The notes: generated from the sequence alone by a model not told the origin. 40,558 nucleotides of DNA from an uncultured Caryophanales bacterium (GCA_947564265.1 CANOBK010000015.1:1-40558), one strand, 5' to 3'; positions 16,980 to 25,737 are shown, counted from the stretch's first letter. Made by a program: numbers and translations.

Positions 16980-17097
16980 TAAAATCTATTGAGTAAAAAT
17001 TAGCATATATTCAGTAAGATAGTAATTGAAGTTACTTCAGCCGAGAAACACAAACAAAAAACTAGAAATGAAACATATAACATAATTGAATATTTTC

Positions 17098-17727
17098 TTA
17101 TGAACGAATTTCAATCTCAAAAAGTGAAATCAAATCCATCGCTTGTTCTCTTGCGATAATCATCCCTTTTAGATAGTTTGAATCTGCGCGCAACCCAGTT
17201 AGATTGCAAGTTGAAACATCTTGCTTTTCCATACTAGTTTCAATTAATTCTAAATTGGAAAAATCACAATGATTCCATTCCGTTACAGAAAATTGATTCG
17301 AATGAAATCTAGACTCTTGAAACCTACAATCAGTAAATTCACAAGTCTTTGTCTTACAATCCGCAAGATTACTATATTCTAAATTACAATCTTCAAATAA
17401 ACAATCATAAAAATTAACTTTTAAAAATTCCGTTCCTACAAACTTACAAGAATGGAACTCTACTCGATAAAATGCTTGATTTTCAAAATTACCATTCGAA
17501 AAATCGCAATGTTCAAAGATAGTATCCATCACCCCTATTTCTTTTAAATTCGCTATTTCAAAGGAAATATTCTTAAAAATACACTCATTCCATTCTGAAA
17601 CTTCAACCAAGGAAGAAGGATAATCCTCTTTTTCAAAACTTTTTTGATACCATTCTTCTTCCTTTAAGACTTCCTCTAGCTTAGATGGAATGGTTTGTTT
17701 GATTTTAGGTTTTACTAATTTTTTCAT
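17098..17727 (-). CDS. Pentapeptide-repeat protein
   Basis: This 209-residue protein contains a run of pentapeptide repeats of the form A(D/N)LXX with central F/L. Examples are FENQAF, CKFVG, CLFED, CNLEYSNL, CEFTDCRF and CNLTGL, from about residue 48 to 185. Such repeats build a right-handed quadrilateral beta-helix. Relatives include Qnr/MfpA gyrase protectors, but most are of unknown function. An unusual number of cysteines occupy repeat positions, suggesting an intracellular protein. AGGAGAG precedes the ATG. The N-terminal 45 residues are charged and not repeat-like. No partner gene is evident. Confidence 0.85.
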   Translation of the reverse strand: MKKLVKPKIKQTIPSKLEEVLKEEEWYQKSFEKEDYPSSLVEVSEWNECIFKNISFEIANLKEIGVMDTIFEHCDFSNGNFENQAFYRVEFHSCKFVGTEFLKVNFYDCLFEDCNLEYSNLADCKTKTCEFTDCRFQESRFHSNQFSVTEWNHCDFSNLELIETSMEKQDVSTCNLTGLRADSNYLKGMIIAREQAMDLISLFEIEIRS

Positions 17728-17859
17728 TGATTCTCTCCTATTACTATAAGTATATCAAATATTCTTTCTAAGAGCGACATGATAGTTGCAACTTTCTCAC
17801 TTCTTAACGAGTAAAAAAATAAAATATTCCTCACTACCGAAAATTTTAAGAAAAATAAA

Positions 17860-17887
17860 TTGAGATTCAGTTGTCTTTTGATATAAT
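17860..17887 (+). promoter_or_regulatory. Sigma-A promoter of the unknown gene at 17914
   Basis: TTGAGA (17860-17865) and TATAAT (17882-17887) are separated by 16 bases. A good GAAAGGA ribosome site follows before the ATG at 17914. Confidence 0.7.
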
Positions 17888-17913
17888 ATTGTTAACGAAA
17901 GGAAAAATATATT

Positions 17914-18546
17914 ATGGCTTTAAAAGAAAGATTAGAAAATTTAAAACAAGAATTATTTACGTCTATAAAAATTAATAGAGACTTCGAATTTGAAGCAGAT
18001 TTAGAGGATCATCCACTAGGAATGCAAAATGTCTATAGACTACACTATGTAGATTATCATAGATTTGGCGAAAGATACGGTATGGGTCCAAATCATGTAG
18101 GAGTGGTTGATTGGCCATTTCAACCTTTCATGTTACCATCAGGGATGAACCGTGAAGATGCCTTTAAAGTCCTATCCTATTTAACAGATCGTATTGAAGA
18201 AAATCCTAATATTAAACCATATTCACAAAAAAGTGTCGCAACATTAAATCAAACACTAGACTTAGAAAAGTTAGATTTTACGAGATTAAATATATGTGTT
18301 AGTAGAAATGAAACGGATATAATTGACTTATTTACAGTAACAGGAAGATTATTACTCTTTAAACAAAGTGAATATTATTCAAAATATTTTGAATGGTATA
18401 CAGAAAATGTAACATTAGAAGAAGTCAAAAATATATATGACAGATGTGGCATGGAATTTCCTAATATAGTTTTTGGGAAAGATTCAGATGAAACAGCACA
18501 AAATCATGGTAAAATGCTAAACAAAACTTATTCAGAAAATAATTAG
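17914..18546 (+). CDS. Soluble protein of unknown function, 210 residues
   Basis: The frame is firmly supported by its promoter, a GAAAGGA ribosome site and normal codon use. The protein is acidic, with no membrane segment or signal peptide. A stretch near residues 44-75, rich in Tyr, His and Gly (LHYVDYHRFGERYGMG) and followed by WPFQPF, looks structured and may be a ligand site. No family is recognised. It stands alone on the plus strand between minus-strand genes, which suggests an independently acquired or independently controlled gene. Confidence 0.65.
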   Translation: MALKERLENLKQELFTSIKINRDFEFEADLEDHPLGMQNVYRLHYVDYHRFGERYGMGPNHVGVVDWPFQPFMLPSGMNREDAFKVLSYLTDRIEENPNIKPYSQKSVATLNQTLDLEKLDFTRLNICVSRNETDIIDLFTVTGRLLLFKQSEYYSKYFEWYTENVTLEEVKNIYDRCGMEFPNIVFGKDSDETAQNHGKMLNKTYSENN

Positions 18547-18599
18547 AAATTAAAACATATCTGAATTCAGCAGATTCATCAATATAATGAGAAAATAAA

Positions 18600-18640
18600 A
18601 AAAGAAGAACTAGCGTAAATATAGTTCTTCTCCTTTTTTT
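18600..18640. terminator. Bidirectional terminator between the unknown gene and the endolysin gene
   Basis: AAGAACTA (18605-18612) pairs with TAGTTCTT (18622-18629). On the plus strand TCTCCTTTTTTT follows; on the minus strand CTTTTTTTATTTT follows. It overlaps the last codons of the endolysin gene. Confidence 0.75.
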
Positions 18641-19512
18641 AAGGAAATAATATATTTTCCTGTTTTTGGGCATTGAAAAATAAGTCGTGGTTCTTGGATA
18701 ATTTCTTCTTGTTCTTCCTCTTTCGGATAAAGATTTTCCCAACCTTCTTGATAAGCAACATAAAAGTTTTCAATCTTATACCAAGTATAATTGTCATTTT
18801 CTACTACTTCTTGATAATCGTAAATTCCTGGATTTACATATCCTAACTTTTGACCTTGAATGGATGCTTCACTTCTTGCATTTAAATTCGTGACTAAAAC
18901 CTCAATTTGATTTTTAGAAGAATCTCTAGGAATTGGGGTTCCAATGGTATCGTTCGGTAAATCTATCCAAGGGAGATATCCTCCCCATAATTCTGTTGTG
19001 AAACTTCGATCGATATAGAAAACTTCTTCTGGTTTTTTGGTATCTCCTTGAATCACCCAACTCCCATTTGTATTTTGAATCCAATTATTACTAGATCCTC
19101 TACCACAAACGATGTGAATATGGTCACTGGATGCTCCATCGCGTCCCTCGTGACAAATCACTTCTCCTCGTTTAAATTTCCTTCCAACAGTAACATCTTT
19201 CAAGTCACTATCAGAAGAATGCGTAAGTGTCATGAAAGCAATATCTTGAAAAGTTGGTGTCACAACAGGAGAAGTTGATACTAGCCATACTGTATTGGTT
19301 GCGGAATTACCAACCCCTTTCACAGCCGTTACAACCATTTCATCACAAGGACAATAAATCGCTTCACTTCCACTATTTTCTCCTCCATCATCGATTGGAT
19401 AATCTGAGTAGTTAGTCGCTGGATCCCAGTGTCTTCTATGGGAAGTATCTCCATAGTAACTTTGGGTAATTCTCATGTGTTTTAAAGGATACGTCATATA
19501 GTTTTTAATCAC
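18610..19512 (-). CDS. Endolysin-like M23-type peptidase with SH3 domain
   Basis: This 300-residue protein begins with a LytM/M23-like peptidase region. It has a histidine and aspartate cluster (HRRHWDP near 26 and YPIDDGG near 38), CPCDEMVV near 54, and DGASSDHIHI near 130, in which HxH would complete the zinc site. A bacterial SH3-type wall-binding domain (about 205-265, LNARSEASIQGQKLGYV) follows, and then a short repeated tail. There is no signal peptide, consistent with export through the holin encoded just upstream. The start is a GTG at 19512 with GGGGTGAT upstream; it overlaps the holin stop by eight bases. The zinc-ligand spacing is not textbook, so the catalytic class is likely but not certain. 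Confidence 0.75.
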   Translation of the reverse strand: MIKNYMTYPLKHMRITQSYYGDTSHRRHWDPATNYSDYPIDDGGENSGSEAIYCPCDEMVVTAVKGVGNSATNTVWLVSTSPVVTPTFQDIAFMTLTHSSDSDLKDVTVGRKFKRGEVICHEGRDGASSDHIHIVCGRGSSNNWIQNTNGSWVIQGDTKKPEEVFYIDRSFTTELWGGYLPWIDLPNDTIGTPIPRDSSKNQIEVLVTNLNARSEASIQGQKLGYVNPGIYDYQEVVENDNYTWYKIENFYVAYQEGWENLYPKEEEQEEIIQEPRLIFQCPKTGKYIISLKKGEELYLR

Positions 19513-19900
19513 GAGAAATCACCCCTATAATTTCATCATCACTCGTTGTATTTTCTTGTTTTTTAGATTCTTCTGCACTCGAATTACTTGCCTCATTCTG
19601 GTTTTTAGTTCCTCCTCTAAGTTCTGTATAAGTTGTTAGTTTTCCCTCTAGATTTCGATAAATAGTATCAGCTCCAATAAAACTAAATAATCCAACCCAT
19701 AGACTTTGAATGGAACTTAAGTCCGTAAATGTTTTAGAAAAGAAATATCCAAAGACCATATTTACGACAAAACTATATCCAGTAACCCACTTCTTATTTT
19801 TACAAAACCGTTTTGTTTTCTGGATAAATGCTACAGTGATAGTACTACATGCAATTGCTATAATTAATAGTTCTTGTAACATGTCCCAATTTAATGACAC
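19505..19900 (-). CDS. Phage-type holin
   Basis: The 131-residue protein has a short N-terminus and three hydrophobic segments, near residues 8-26, 41-56 and 63-77. The last one leads into GADTIYRNLEGKL, the pattern of Gram-positive phage holins. A polar Asn/Ser/Glu-rich tail of about 45 residues ends the protein. It would form the membrane lesion that lets the endolysin out. The start is GTG, with GGGTGATG four bases upstream. The coupling with the endolysin gene (8-base overlap) is typical of a phage lysis cassette, but no other phage gene is present in the window. Confidence 0.72.
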   Translation of the reverse strand: MSLNWDMLQELLIIAIACSTITVAFIQKTKRFCKNKKWVTGYSFVVNMVFGYFFSKTFTDLSSIQSLWVGLFSFIGADTIYRNLEGKLTTYTELRGGTKNQNEASNSSAEESKKQENTTSDDEIIGVISRD

Positions 19901-19930
19901 TTTTCATCACCCACTATACTTTATGCTCCG

Positions 19931-19965
19931 AAAAAAAAAGAAACTGTTCCTTTGACTAGAAACAC
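19931..19965 (-). terminator. Terminator after the DUF3298-type gene
   Basis: TGTTTC and GGAACA arms (one T-G pair) enclose eight bases and are followed on the minus strand by GTTTCTTTTTTTTT. Confidence 0.6.
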
Positions 19966-19967
19966 TC

Positions 19968-20690
19968 CTATTTTTTAATTTTTTGAAATAAAGAATATGG
20001 TAAAAGAACCTGAAATTTTCCAGAACTATAGGGAGCTACTTGATAAGGAGAAAAGAAAAATAAATACCCATTCTCAGTAACAGCAAACTGAGAAAAATTT
20101 TCTACTTCAGGAGAAGTTCCTTGAATCATCTGATCATAACTTACAATTTTTTTATTTTTAGAAAGTTGTTCTCTTGTATTTTCTGATACGATGTCTAAAA
20201 AATTAGGATTCTCTTTTATAAAATCTTCTATAGTAACTACTTGATTTGTTTCTGTATTGTAAGTGATAGAATCATAAAAGGAAATTGGATGGGCACCACC
20301 AGTATCTTGAAAAACAGTAAATAGATAGGAAATATAAGGTTCTTTTTGATATTTTTGATACAAAATATCTAAACTATAGGTTTGGTTCAACTGAACTCCC
20401 GAATTTAATGCCTCATCTTTAAAATCTCGAATATGGGACTGTATCTTCGTATCAATCGCTTGATTCAATGTTGGGTAATTAGTAATTGGATAGTAAACAC
20501 GTAATTGATAAGGATGTTTTTCTTCTATCATCTTTTTTTCAGGTGCAGCATTCTGAAAATGAATTACTTCTGTTACTCTGTTATTTTCTCGTTGCTTTAA
20601 AAAATAAAACTGAATGGACAAACTAATATTAAATAGAATTAGAAAGAAAGATAATATGGCAAATCGATATCTCTTTAGATTTTTTTTCAT
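19968..20690 (-). CDS. Membrane-anchored DUF3298/DUF4163-type protein (RsiV/PdaC-like ectodomain)
   Basis: This 240-residue protein has one N-terminal membrane segment (about 9-30) and an extracytoplasmic region. Residues about 60-240 resemble the paired DUF4163/DUF3298 domains seen in RsiV and PdaC: DTGGAHPISFYDS near 128, and YQVAPYSSG near the end. In RsiV this region binds lysozyme, but no sigma factor gene lies beside this one and no NodB deacetylase domain is attached, so the function is open. GGTGA precedes the ATG. The gene lies between two terminators and is probably monocistronic. Confidence 0.78.
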   Translation of the reverse strand: MKKNLKRYRFAILSFFLILFNISLSIQFYFLKQRENNRVTEVIHFQNAAPEKKMIEEKHPYQLRVYYPITNYPTLNQAIDTKIQSHIRDFKDEALNSGVQLNQTYSLDILYQKYQKEPYISYLFTVFQDTGGAHPISFYDSITYNTETNQVVTIEDFIKENPNFLDIVSENTREQLSKNKKIVSYDQMIQGTSPEVENFSQFAVTENGYLFFFSPYQVAPYSSGKFQVLLPYSLFQKIKK

Positions 20691-20718
20691 TTGGCTTCAC
20701 CAATACATTTTATGAAAG

Positions 20719-20746
20719 AAAAAAAAGCTTATGTCAAAGCTTTTTT
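20719..20746. terminator. Terminator of the two-component/ABC operon
   Basis: AAAAAAAGCTT and AAGCTTTTTT pair around a short loop and carry T-runs in both orientations. It lies just after the ABC permease stop codon. Confidence 0.7.
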
Positions 20747-20754
20747 GAATTTGG

Positions 20755-23289
20755 TTAAATATTCTCTTCTCGGATTGCTTCCATAATATTTTCATGCTTT
20801 ATTTTTCGAGTCGCATACATAGTAGTAATTAAAATAATAAAGAAAACCATAAAGATTACAATTAGAATACTTCCTACTGGCCATAACATTTCCCCAAACG
20901 AAGTAACATCTTCCATAAAACGGTTAAGTAGTACAATCAAGAAAGCACTTACAGGTAAGGAGTATAAAAGGGATTTTAGTCCAAAGAAGAGACATTCAAA
21001 GAGTAACATTCGATTAAAACCTTTGGTTGTGAGTCCCATACTACGAAGAACAGCAAATTCTCTTCTTCTTAGATGAATGCTTGTATATAATGTATTAAAT
21101 ACACTCGTAATTCCAATTAAAGAGACTAATCCAACAAAACCGTAAACTAAGAGTTTAATCACGAAAATCATGTTTCTTTTATATTTTACATTTTCTCTGA
21201 AATCATAGTAACTTCCACTTTCTATCCTTCCCTGCTCTTCATAGGATTGCATTGTCTCACGAAAAACATCGTTATTTTCTAGCTTAAAATAAATTACATC
21301 CAACATTCCATCATGAAATTCTGTGAAATCACCTAGGTATCCTTCAGGAATAATCATTAAAAGATCTCCTAAATTTTTACGATTTTGAATCCCAAAAAAA
21401 TCGTTATTTAAAAATCCATATTTTGTAATTTCTTTTTCACAAGATAGAACTGTTTTACTACTTCCATCTTCCTGTTCAATAAATCTATCTTCACATAACT
21501 CAAATGGAATTTGTTTTTCTTCTTTAAATCGCTTCATGAAGTATGATTTTCTAGTATTTCTTGTATATTCAACCGTATTAAAATTATTATAAATTAATGG
21601 AATTTCTTCTTTTACCTTAGCATCTTTTTGATAGATTTTATAATCTTCTTTGGATACTTCTAAGATACTGATATTAAATACCCGATTATTTTCAGGAAAC
21701 CGTCTTTTAAAATCATCTGTAAAATCATCACTCAAGTTTCCTTTGGCACTTAACTGATATTCTTTTGCATAGAAAGACTGCTCAATTCCTTTTTCATTTC
21801 TTACTATTTGAATATCCTTTTTTGATAAATTAGAGGAAGAAATATTAAGAGTTGCATCATACTCTGGATTTTGAATAAAATTATTAACTCCCCCAAAAAT
21901 TAGTTGCATATAAGAACTAAAGGTTAAAAATAATACGATACTAATAAATAAGGAAACAATCGTAATCCGATACTTTTTCTTATTTCTTTTCATGTTTTTA
22001 TAAGCAATCACGCCCTCTTCCCTAAATAGAATTCGAATCAATTTAGGCACTTTTAATTTTCTCGCTGGCATTTTGATATCGTCATTTAAACGAATTGCTT
22101 CAATTGGGCTAATTTGACTTGCACGACGAGCAGGAAGAAAGGCAGAAATCAAAATCGTAACAATCATAAAGATAACAGGTACAAGTAAGAAGATTGGATA
22201 GGCACATAAACGAAGAGGACCTCCACTTAAGAAATCAGGAAGTAAATGATTAATAATCATTAAAACAATTCCAATTCCTACAAAGGCTCCTAAAATTCCT
22301 AACACAATTCCAATTGTACCAACAACAATTGCTTCAAAGATTACCGTATGCTGTATCTGCTTCTTTGTAGCACCAATCGATGAAAACAAACCAAATTGTT
22401 TTTTTCTTTCCAGGACACTAATCGCAAATGAATTATAAATTACAATAATACATCCAACAGACACTAATAGTAGTAAAATTGCCATACTCTTTACTAGGCT
22501 TTGAATAATGTTATCATATTTGGAAATTCCCGAAAGACCTAATAAAGAAGAATTGTACTTAACTTCTTTTTGACCAAATTCTCCTGCCAATTCAGAAGTA
22601 ATCGAATCTGTCTTCGACATTTTAGTAAAACGAAGATAAACTGTATAGGTTTTCTCATTAGAAATATTTGGCATCATAGTAATTACAGTCGGCTCTGCCC
22701 ACGACACATAAGGATTATTCCCATAATAACCAACAATTGTATAAGTATTTCTTTCCTTTTCAATAAATTGTTCCTCTTCACTAGTACATTCGATACATCT
22801 TTTTTTGGATTCTTCTCCATCTACAAGAAAGACACCTGTCGATAAAGTAAGTGACTTCCCTAATTGAAAGCTTTTATCATTTTCATAGTCTTGAGAAACA
22901 AGAATTTCTCCTTCCTTTTGTGGAAGTCTTCCTTTCACTAATTCAATTTCTTTAAAATAATTAGAATCCCCTGCTTCTATTTTTAAATAATTGTCACCAT
23001 CTGAATTTTTCATTTCAGCATAGCTAAGAAACTCTGTTAAAAAGTAGTCCCTGATTCCTTCTTTTTTGGAAAGCGTTGAGATAAAATCACCATCTACATC
23101 AAGAATTTGTGAATGATAACTTCCAAATTGGAGAATGGTTTCTTGGACGGCATTGTCTCTTAACGTAGAAAATAAAAGTCCGATTCCTACCATTAAGGCA
23201 GTAGACAAAATAATCCCAATAATAGAAACAATCGTTCTTTTTTTATTTAATTTGAGATGACGGATCGTCAGTTTGTTCAAAATATTCAT
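20755..23289 (-). CDS. ABC transporter permease, FtsX/MacB type with large extracellular domain
   Basis: This 844-residue permease has an N-terminal membrane segment, a large extracellular region (about 45-260), and an FtsX block of three segments near 265-395 that includes VLERKKQFGLFSSIGATKKQ. A second extracellular region and a second FtsX block (about 700-835, RRREFAVLRSMGLTTKGF) follow. It would be powered by the ATPase encoded two bases upstream. Together with the adjacent sensor kinase and regulator, the layout matches peptide-antibiotic sensing and detoxification modules or related envelope-stress transporters. The ligand is not known. This class moves its substrate by mechanotransmission rather than by carrying it through a pore. 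Confidence 0.9.
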   Translation of the reverse strand: MNILNKLTIRHLKLNKKRTIVSIIGIILSTALMVGIGLLFSTLRDNAVQETILQFGSYHSQILDVDGDFISTLSKKEGIRDYFLTEFLSYAEMKNSDGDNYLKIEAGDSNYFKEIELVKGRLPQKEGEILVSQDYENDKSFQLGKSLTLSTGVFLVDGEESKKRCIECTSEEEQFIEKERNTYTIVGYYGNNPYVSWAEPTVITMMPNISNEKTYTVYLRFTKMSKTDSITSELAGEFGQKEVKYNSSLLGLSGISKYDNIIQSLVKSMAILLLLVSVGCIIVIYNSFAISVLERKKQFGLFSSIGATKKQIQHTVIFEAIVVGTIGIVLGILGAFVGIGIVLMIINHLLPDFLSGGPLRLCAYPIFLLVPVIFMIVTILISAFLPARRASQISPIEAIRLNDDIKMPARKLKVPKLIRILFREEGVIAYKNMKRNKKKYRITIVSLFISIVLFLTFSSYMQLIFGGVNNFIQNPEYDATLNISSSNLSKKDIQIVRNEKGIEQSFYAKEYQLSAKGNLSDDFTDDFKRRFPENNRVFNISILEVSKEDYKIYQKDAKVKEEIPLIYNNFNTVEYTRNTRKSYFMKRFKEEKQIPFELCEDRFIEQEDGSSKTVLSCEKEITKYGFLNNDFFGIQNRKNLGDLLMIIPEGYLGDFTEFHDGMLDVIYFKLENNDVFRETMQSYEEQGRIESGSYYDFRENVKYKRNMIFVIKLLVYGFVGLVSLIGITSVFNTLYTSIHLRRREFAVLRSMGLTTKGFNRMLLFECLFFGLKSLLYSLPVSAFLIVLLNRFMEDVTSFGEMLWPVGSILIVIFMVFFIILITTMYATRKIKHENIMEAIREENI

Positions 23290-23291
23290 GA

Positions 23292-23972
23292 TTACCCTAC
23301 CTTCTCATCTGAAACGATTTTTCCATCATCAATGGTAATAATACGGTCTGCATTTAACGCAAGATTATAGTCATGGGTAATCATAATAATGGTTTGTTTA
23401 TATTTTTGATTGGATAATTTTAGAAGTTCCACAACATCTTTACTTGCCTTAGAATCCAAGTTTCCTGTTGGTTCATCTGCTAGAAGTAAAGCAGGCCGAT
23501 TCATCAAAGCTCTCCCAATCGATACTCTTTGTTGTTGCCCACCCGATAATTCATTGGGTAAATGATTGATTCTTTTCTTTAAATTTAACATTTCAATTAA
23601 TTCATTTAAATAAGCTTGATCTGGTTTTCTTCCATCTAACAAAATAGGAAGGGTAATGTTTTCCTCTACATTTAAAATCGGAATCAGGTTATAAAACTGA
23701 TAAATCAGTCCTACTTGCCTTCTTCTAAAAATAGCGAGATTAGACTCGTTCAATTGATAAACATTTTCTCCATCGATAATAATTTCACCACTTGTTGGAT
23801 GATCGACTCCTCCTAATAAATGAAGAAGCGTACTTTTCCCACTTCCACTTGCGCCAACAATGGCAACAAATTCTCCTCGCTCTACAGAAAAAGAAACATG
23901 ATCTAATGCCTTCACTAAGGTATTCCCTTTTCCATAGGATTTACACAAATCTTTTACTTTTAAAATTTCCAT
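23292..23972 (-). CDS. ABC transporter ATP-binding protein (LolD/MacB/BceA-like)
   Basis: The 226-residue ATPase has Walker A GASGSGKST near residue 38, the signature LSGGQQQR near 144, and Walker B LLLADEPTGNLD near 161. A switch histidine in MITHD near 205 completes the set. AGAGGAA precedes the ATG at 23972, so I reject the longer frame; the longer frame would also run through the operator-like repeats. It lies two bases before the permease gene. A -10 box and tandem repeats upstream suggest separate, regulator-dependent expression of the two ABC genes. Confidence 0.93.
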   Translation of the reverse strand: MEILKVKDLCKSYGKGNTLVKALDHVSFSVERGEFVAIVGASGSGKSTLLHLLGGVDHPTSGEIIIDGENVYQLNESNLAIFRRRQVGLIYQFYNLIPILNVEENITLPILLDGRKPDQAYLNELIEMLNLKKRINHLPNELSGGQQQRVSIGRALMNRPALLLADEPTGNLDSKASKDVVELLKLSNQKYKQTIIMITHDYNLALNADRIITIDDGKIVSDEKVG

Positions 23973-23994
23973 AAATTCCTCTCTTTCGCTAATC

Positions 23995-24031
23995 ATTGTA
24001 CAAATTGAAAGTGACTTTTTAGTGACTTTTT
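23995..24031 (-). promoter_or_regulatory. Activator-dependent promoter with tandem 11-bp response-regulator repeats
   Basis: On the minus strand AAAAAGTCACT occurs twice in direct tandem (24010-24020 and 24021-24031), identical in both copies. TACAAT follows at 23995-24000. The expected -35 position carries no TTGACA and is covered by the repeats. An 11-base (one helical turn) spacing is the hallmark of OmpR-family regulator sites, so the neighbouring regulator is the likely activator of the ABC genes. Confidence 0.7.
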
Positions 24032-24033
24032 CC

Positions 24034-24049
24034 ATTACAATTTTGTAAT
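24034..24049. repeat. Perfect 16-base palindrome between kinase and ABC genes
   Basis: ATTACAATTTTGTAAT is a perfect inverted repeat (7-2-7) directly upstream of the tandem repeats. It has no T-run behind it, so it is not a clear terminator. It could be a second protein-binding site or a processing hairpin. Confidence 0.5.
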
Positions 24050-24050
24050 A

Positions 24051-25055
24051 CTAGAAATTTTTCTTATAAAATTTTATTACAAACTGCGTCCCTTTATCTA
24101 AAGAAATAGCCTTAATATCCCCCTGCTGCATCGTAATAATCTTCTTCGCCATATGAAGTCCAATGCCAATACTTTCTTTACTACTACTTCCTTTATAAAA
24201 ACGTTCAAAAATATGAGGAAGGTCTTCTTTCGGAATTCCACACCCCGTATCAGAAATAATAATTTGATGATAAATAGGTGTTTCTGTTACTTCTATCATA
24301 AGATTTCCAAATTCTTCTGTATGTTCATGAGCATTTTTTAAAATATTAACGAAAGCTTCACGAGTCCAATTAGGATCTACGAAAAGAATTGGATCTTTAT
24401 GATAATTGATTTCTAATGTTTGTTTTTTTAATTCAATAGGAATCTTTAATGGTTCCACAACACTAGAAATTAAATCACTACTCTTTATCTTCTTTCGTTT
24501 TAGTGTTTCTGTTCCACTATCTAATCTAGACATTTTTAAAAGCGAAGTGACTAGCCATTCTATTCTTTCTAATTGTGCTCGATTCTTTAAGAGAAATTCT
24601 CTTCTTACCTCTTCTTTCATTGTTTTATCTTCTAAAAACAAATCGTTCATAACATACATGGAAGTTAAAGGTGTTTTAATTTGATGAGAAATATCTGATA
24701 AAATCTCTTCTAGATATTTTTTATCTTTTCTACTTTGTTCTGTCTGTTCTCTTAATTTAATCATCATTTGATCAATATCACTTTTTAAATTACTAATATC
24801 TCCCTCTTCATAATCTAGAATTCCAATACTATAATCTCCATTCAAGATTTTATTCATATCAGAGGACAGTTTTTCTATCTGTCTACTTTCTTTACAAAGA
24901 ATCCAAAAGAACAATAGATCACATCCAAGGATAGAACTAATTACTAGAATGAAAGTGGTAGAAGAAATTGTTTCTAAGAATAATAAAACAACAAGAAAAA
25001 GACAAAAGATAGTTTGAATTTTAATCAGTCTTTGAACTTCTTTCCGCCTAATCAT
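24051..25055 (-). CDS. Sensor histidine kinase
   Basis: This 334-residue membrane kinase has two N-terminal membrane segments (about 11-30 and 34-55) with almost no extracellular loop. A linker follows, then the H-box SDISHQIKTPLTSM near residue 122 with the phosphoacceptor histidine, then the HATPase_c domain with N-box NILKNAHEH near 235 and DTGCGIP near 270. A missing sensor loop is typical of intramembrane-sensing kinases, in which the partner ABC permease does the sensing (BceS type). It overlaps the regulator gene by eight bases. AGGAG precedes the ATG. Confidence 0.92.
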   Translation of the reverse strand: MIRRKEVQRLIKIQTIFCLFLVVLLFLETISSTTFILVISSILGCDLLFFWILCKESRQIEKLSSDMNKILNGDYSIGILDYEEGDISNLKSDIDQMMIKLREQTEQSRKDKKYLEEILSDISHQIKTPLTSMYVMNDLFLEDKTMKEEVRREFLLKNRAQLERIEWLVTSLLKMSRLDSGTETLKRKKIKSSDLISSVVEPLKIPIELKKQTLEINYHKDPILFVDPNWTREAFVNILKNAHEHTEEFGNLMIEVTETPIYHQIIISDTGCGIPKEDLPHIFERFYKGSSSKESIGIGLHMAKKIITMQQGDIKAISLDKGTQFVIKFYKKNF

Positions 25056-25737
25056 AGAAATCTCCTAATTGATAACCAATTCCTCGAACAGTCTTAATAA
25101 TTTTTGGATTACTAGGATCCTCTTCAATTTTTTCCCGAATTCGTTTGATATAAACAGTTAAAGTATTGTCATTGACATATTCCTCATCAACATCCCAAAT
25201 ATTAGAAAGAATTTTATCTCTGGTAAAAACAACTTTTGGATTTAGAAAAAAAGTTAAAATAATCTTATATTCTAAAGCAGTTAACATGACGTCTTTCCCA
25301 TCTTTTAGTACTTTGGCCTGTTTCGTATCCAAAGTAACTCCACCATATTCAATAACAGAAGACTCATTCTTATTTTCGGTTCTTCTTAACACATTTCGAA
25401 TTCGAGAAACCAATTCTCTTGCTTTAAATGGCTTGGTAATATAATCATCTGCACCCATATCAAGTCCCATAACAATCGACGTTTCTAAATCATCTGCCGT
25501 TAAAAAGATAATCGGTACGTTTGAGAATGTCCGAATCTCTTTAAATAGAGAAAAACCATTCATATCTGGAAGATTAACATCTAAAAGACAAAGAACAATT
25601 TCTAAATCTTTTTTTAAATAAGTAAGGGCATCTTTCGCAGTAGAAGACTCAATCGTAGAAAAATCTTCTTGTTTTAAATAATAGTTTAAACCCATACGAA
25701 TCGCTTCATCATCTTCGATAATTAATATTTTTTTCAT
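25048..25737 (-). CDS. OmpR/PhoB-family response regulator
   Basis: This 229-residue DNA-binding regulator has a receiver domain with acidic pocket EDDE near residue 8, phospho-aspartate in LLDVNLPDMNG near 53, and lysine in ITKPFKARELVSR near 102. The C-terminal winged-helix domain (about 130-225) includes RDKILSNIWD and VYIKRIREKI. It pairs with the kinase downstream (8-base overlap). A likely target is the tandem repeat at 24010-24031 in front of the ABC genes. Two imperfect CTTAYAA-type sequences 22 bases apart upstream of its own -10 box may mean autoregulation. Confidence 0.93.
   Translation of the reverse strand: MKKILIIEDDEAIRMGLNYYLKQEDFSTIESSTAKDALTYLKKDLEIVLCLLDVNLPDMNGFSLFKEIRTFSNVPIIFLTADDLETSIVMGLDMGADDYITKPFKARELVSRIRNVLRRTENKNESSVIEYGGVTLDTKQAKVLKDGKDVMLTALEYKIILTFFLNPKVVFTRDKILSNIWDVDEEYVNDNTLTVYIKRIREKIEEDPSNPKIIKTVRGIGYQLGDFYD

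Noticed and set aside
18461-18742. Minus-strand 93-codon open frame across the end of two genes
   Set aside because: It overlaps two well-supported genes and a strong terminator and has no ribosome site.
19918-19926. CATAAAGTA on the minus strand, matching the sigma-K -10 pattern, before the holin gene
   Set aside because: The -35 AC would be about 20 bases away and the transcript would begin inside the ribosome site, so a mother-cell promoter is not convincing.
18610-20690. A prophage remnant around the lysis genes
   Set aside because: No structural, replication or integration genes are present on either side, and the neighbours are ordinary chromosomal genes. Only the two lysis genes are supported.
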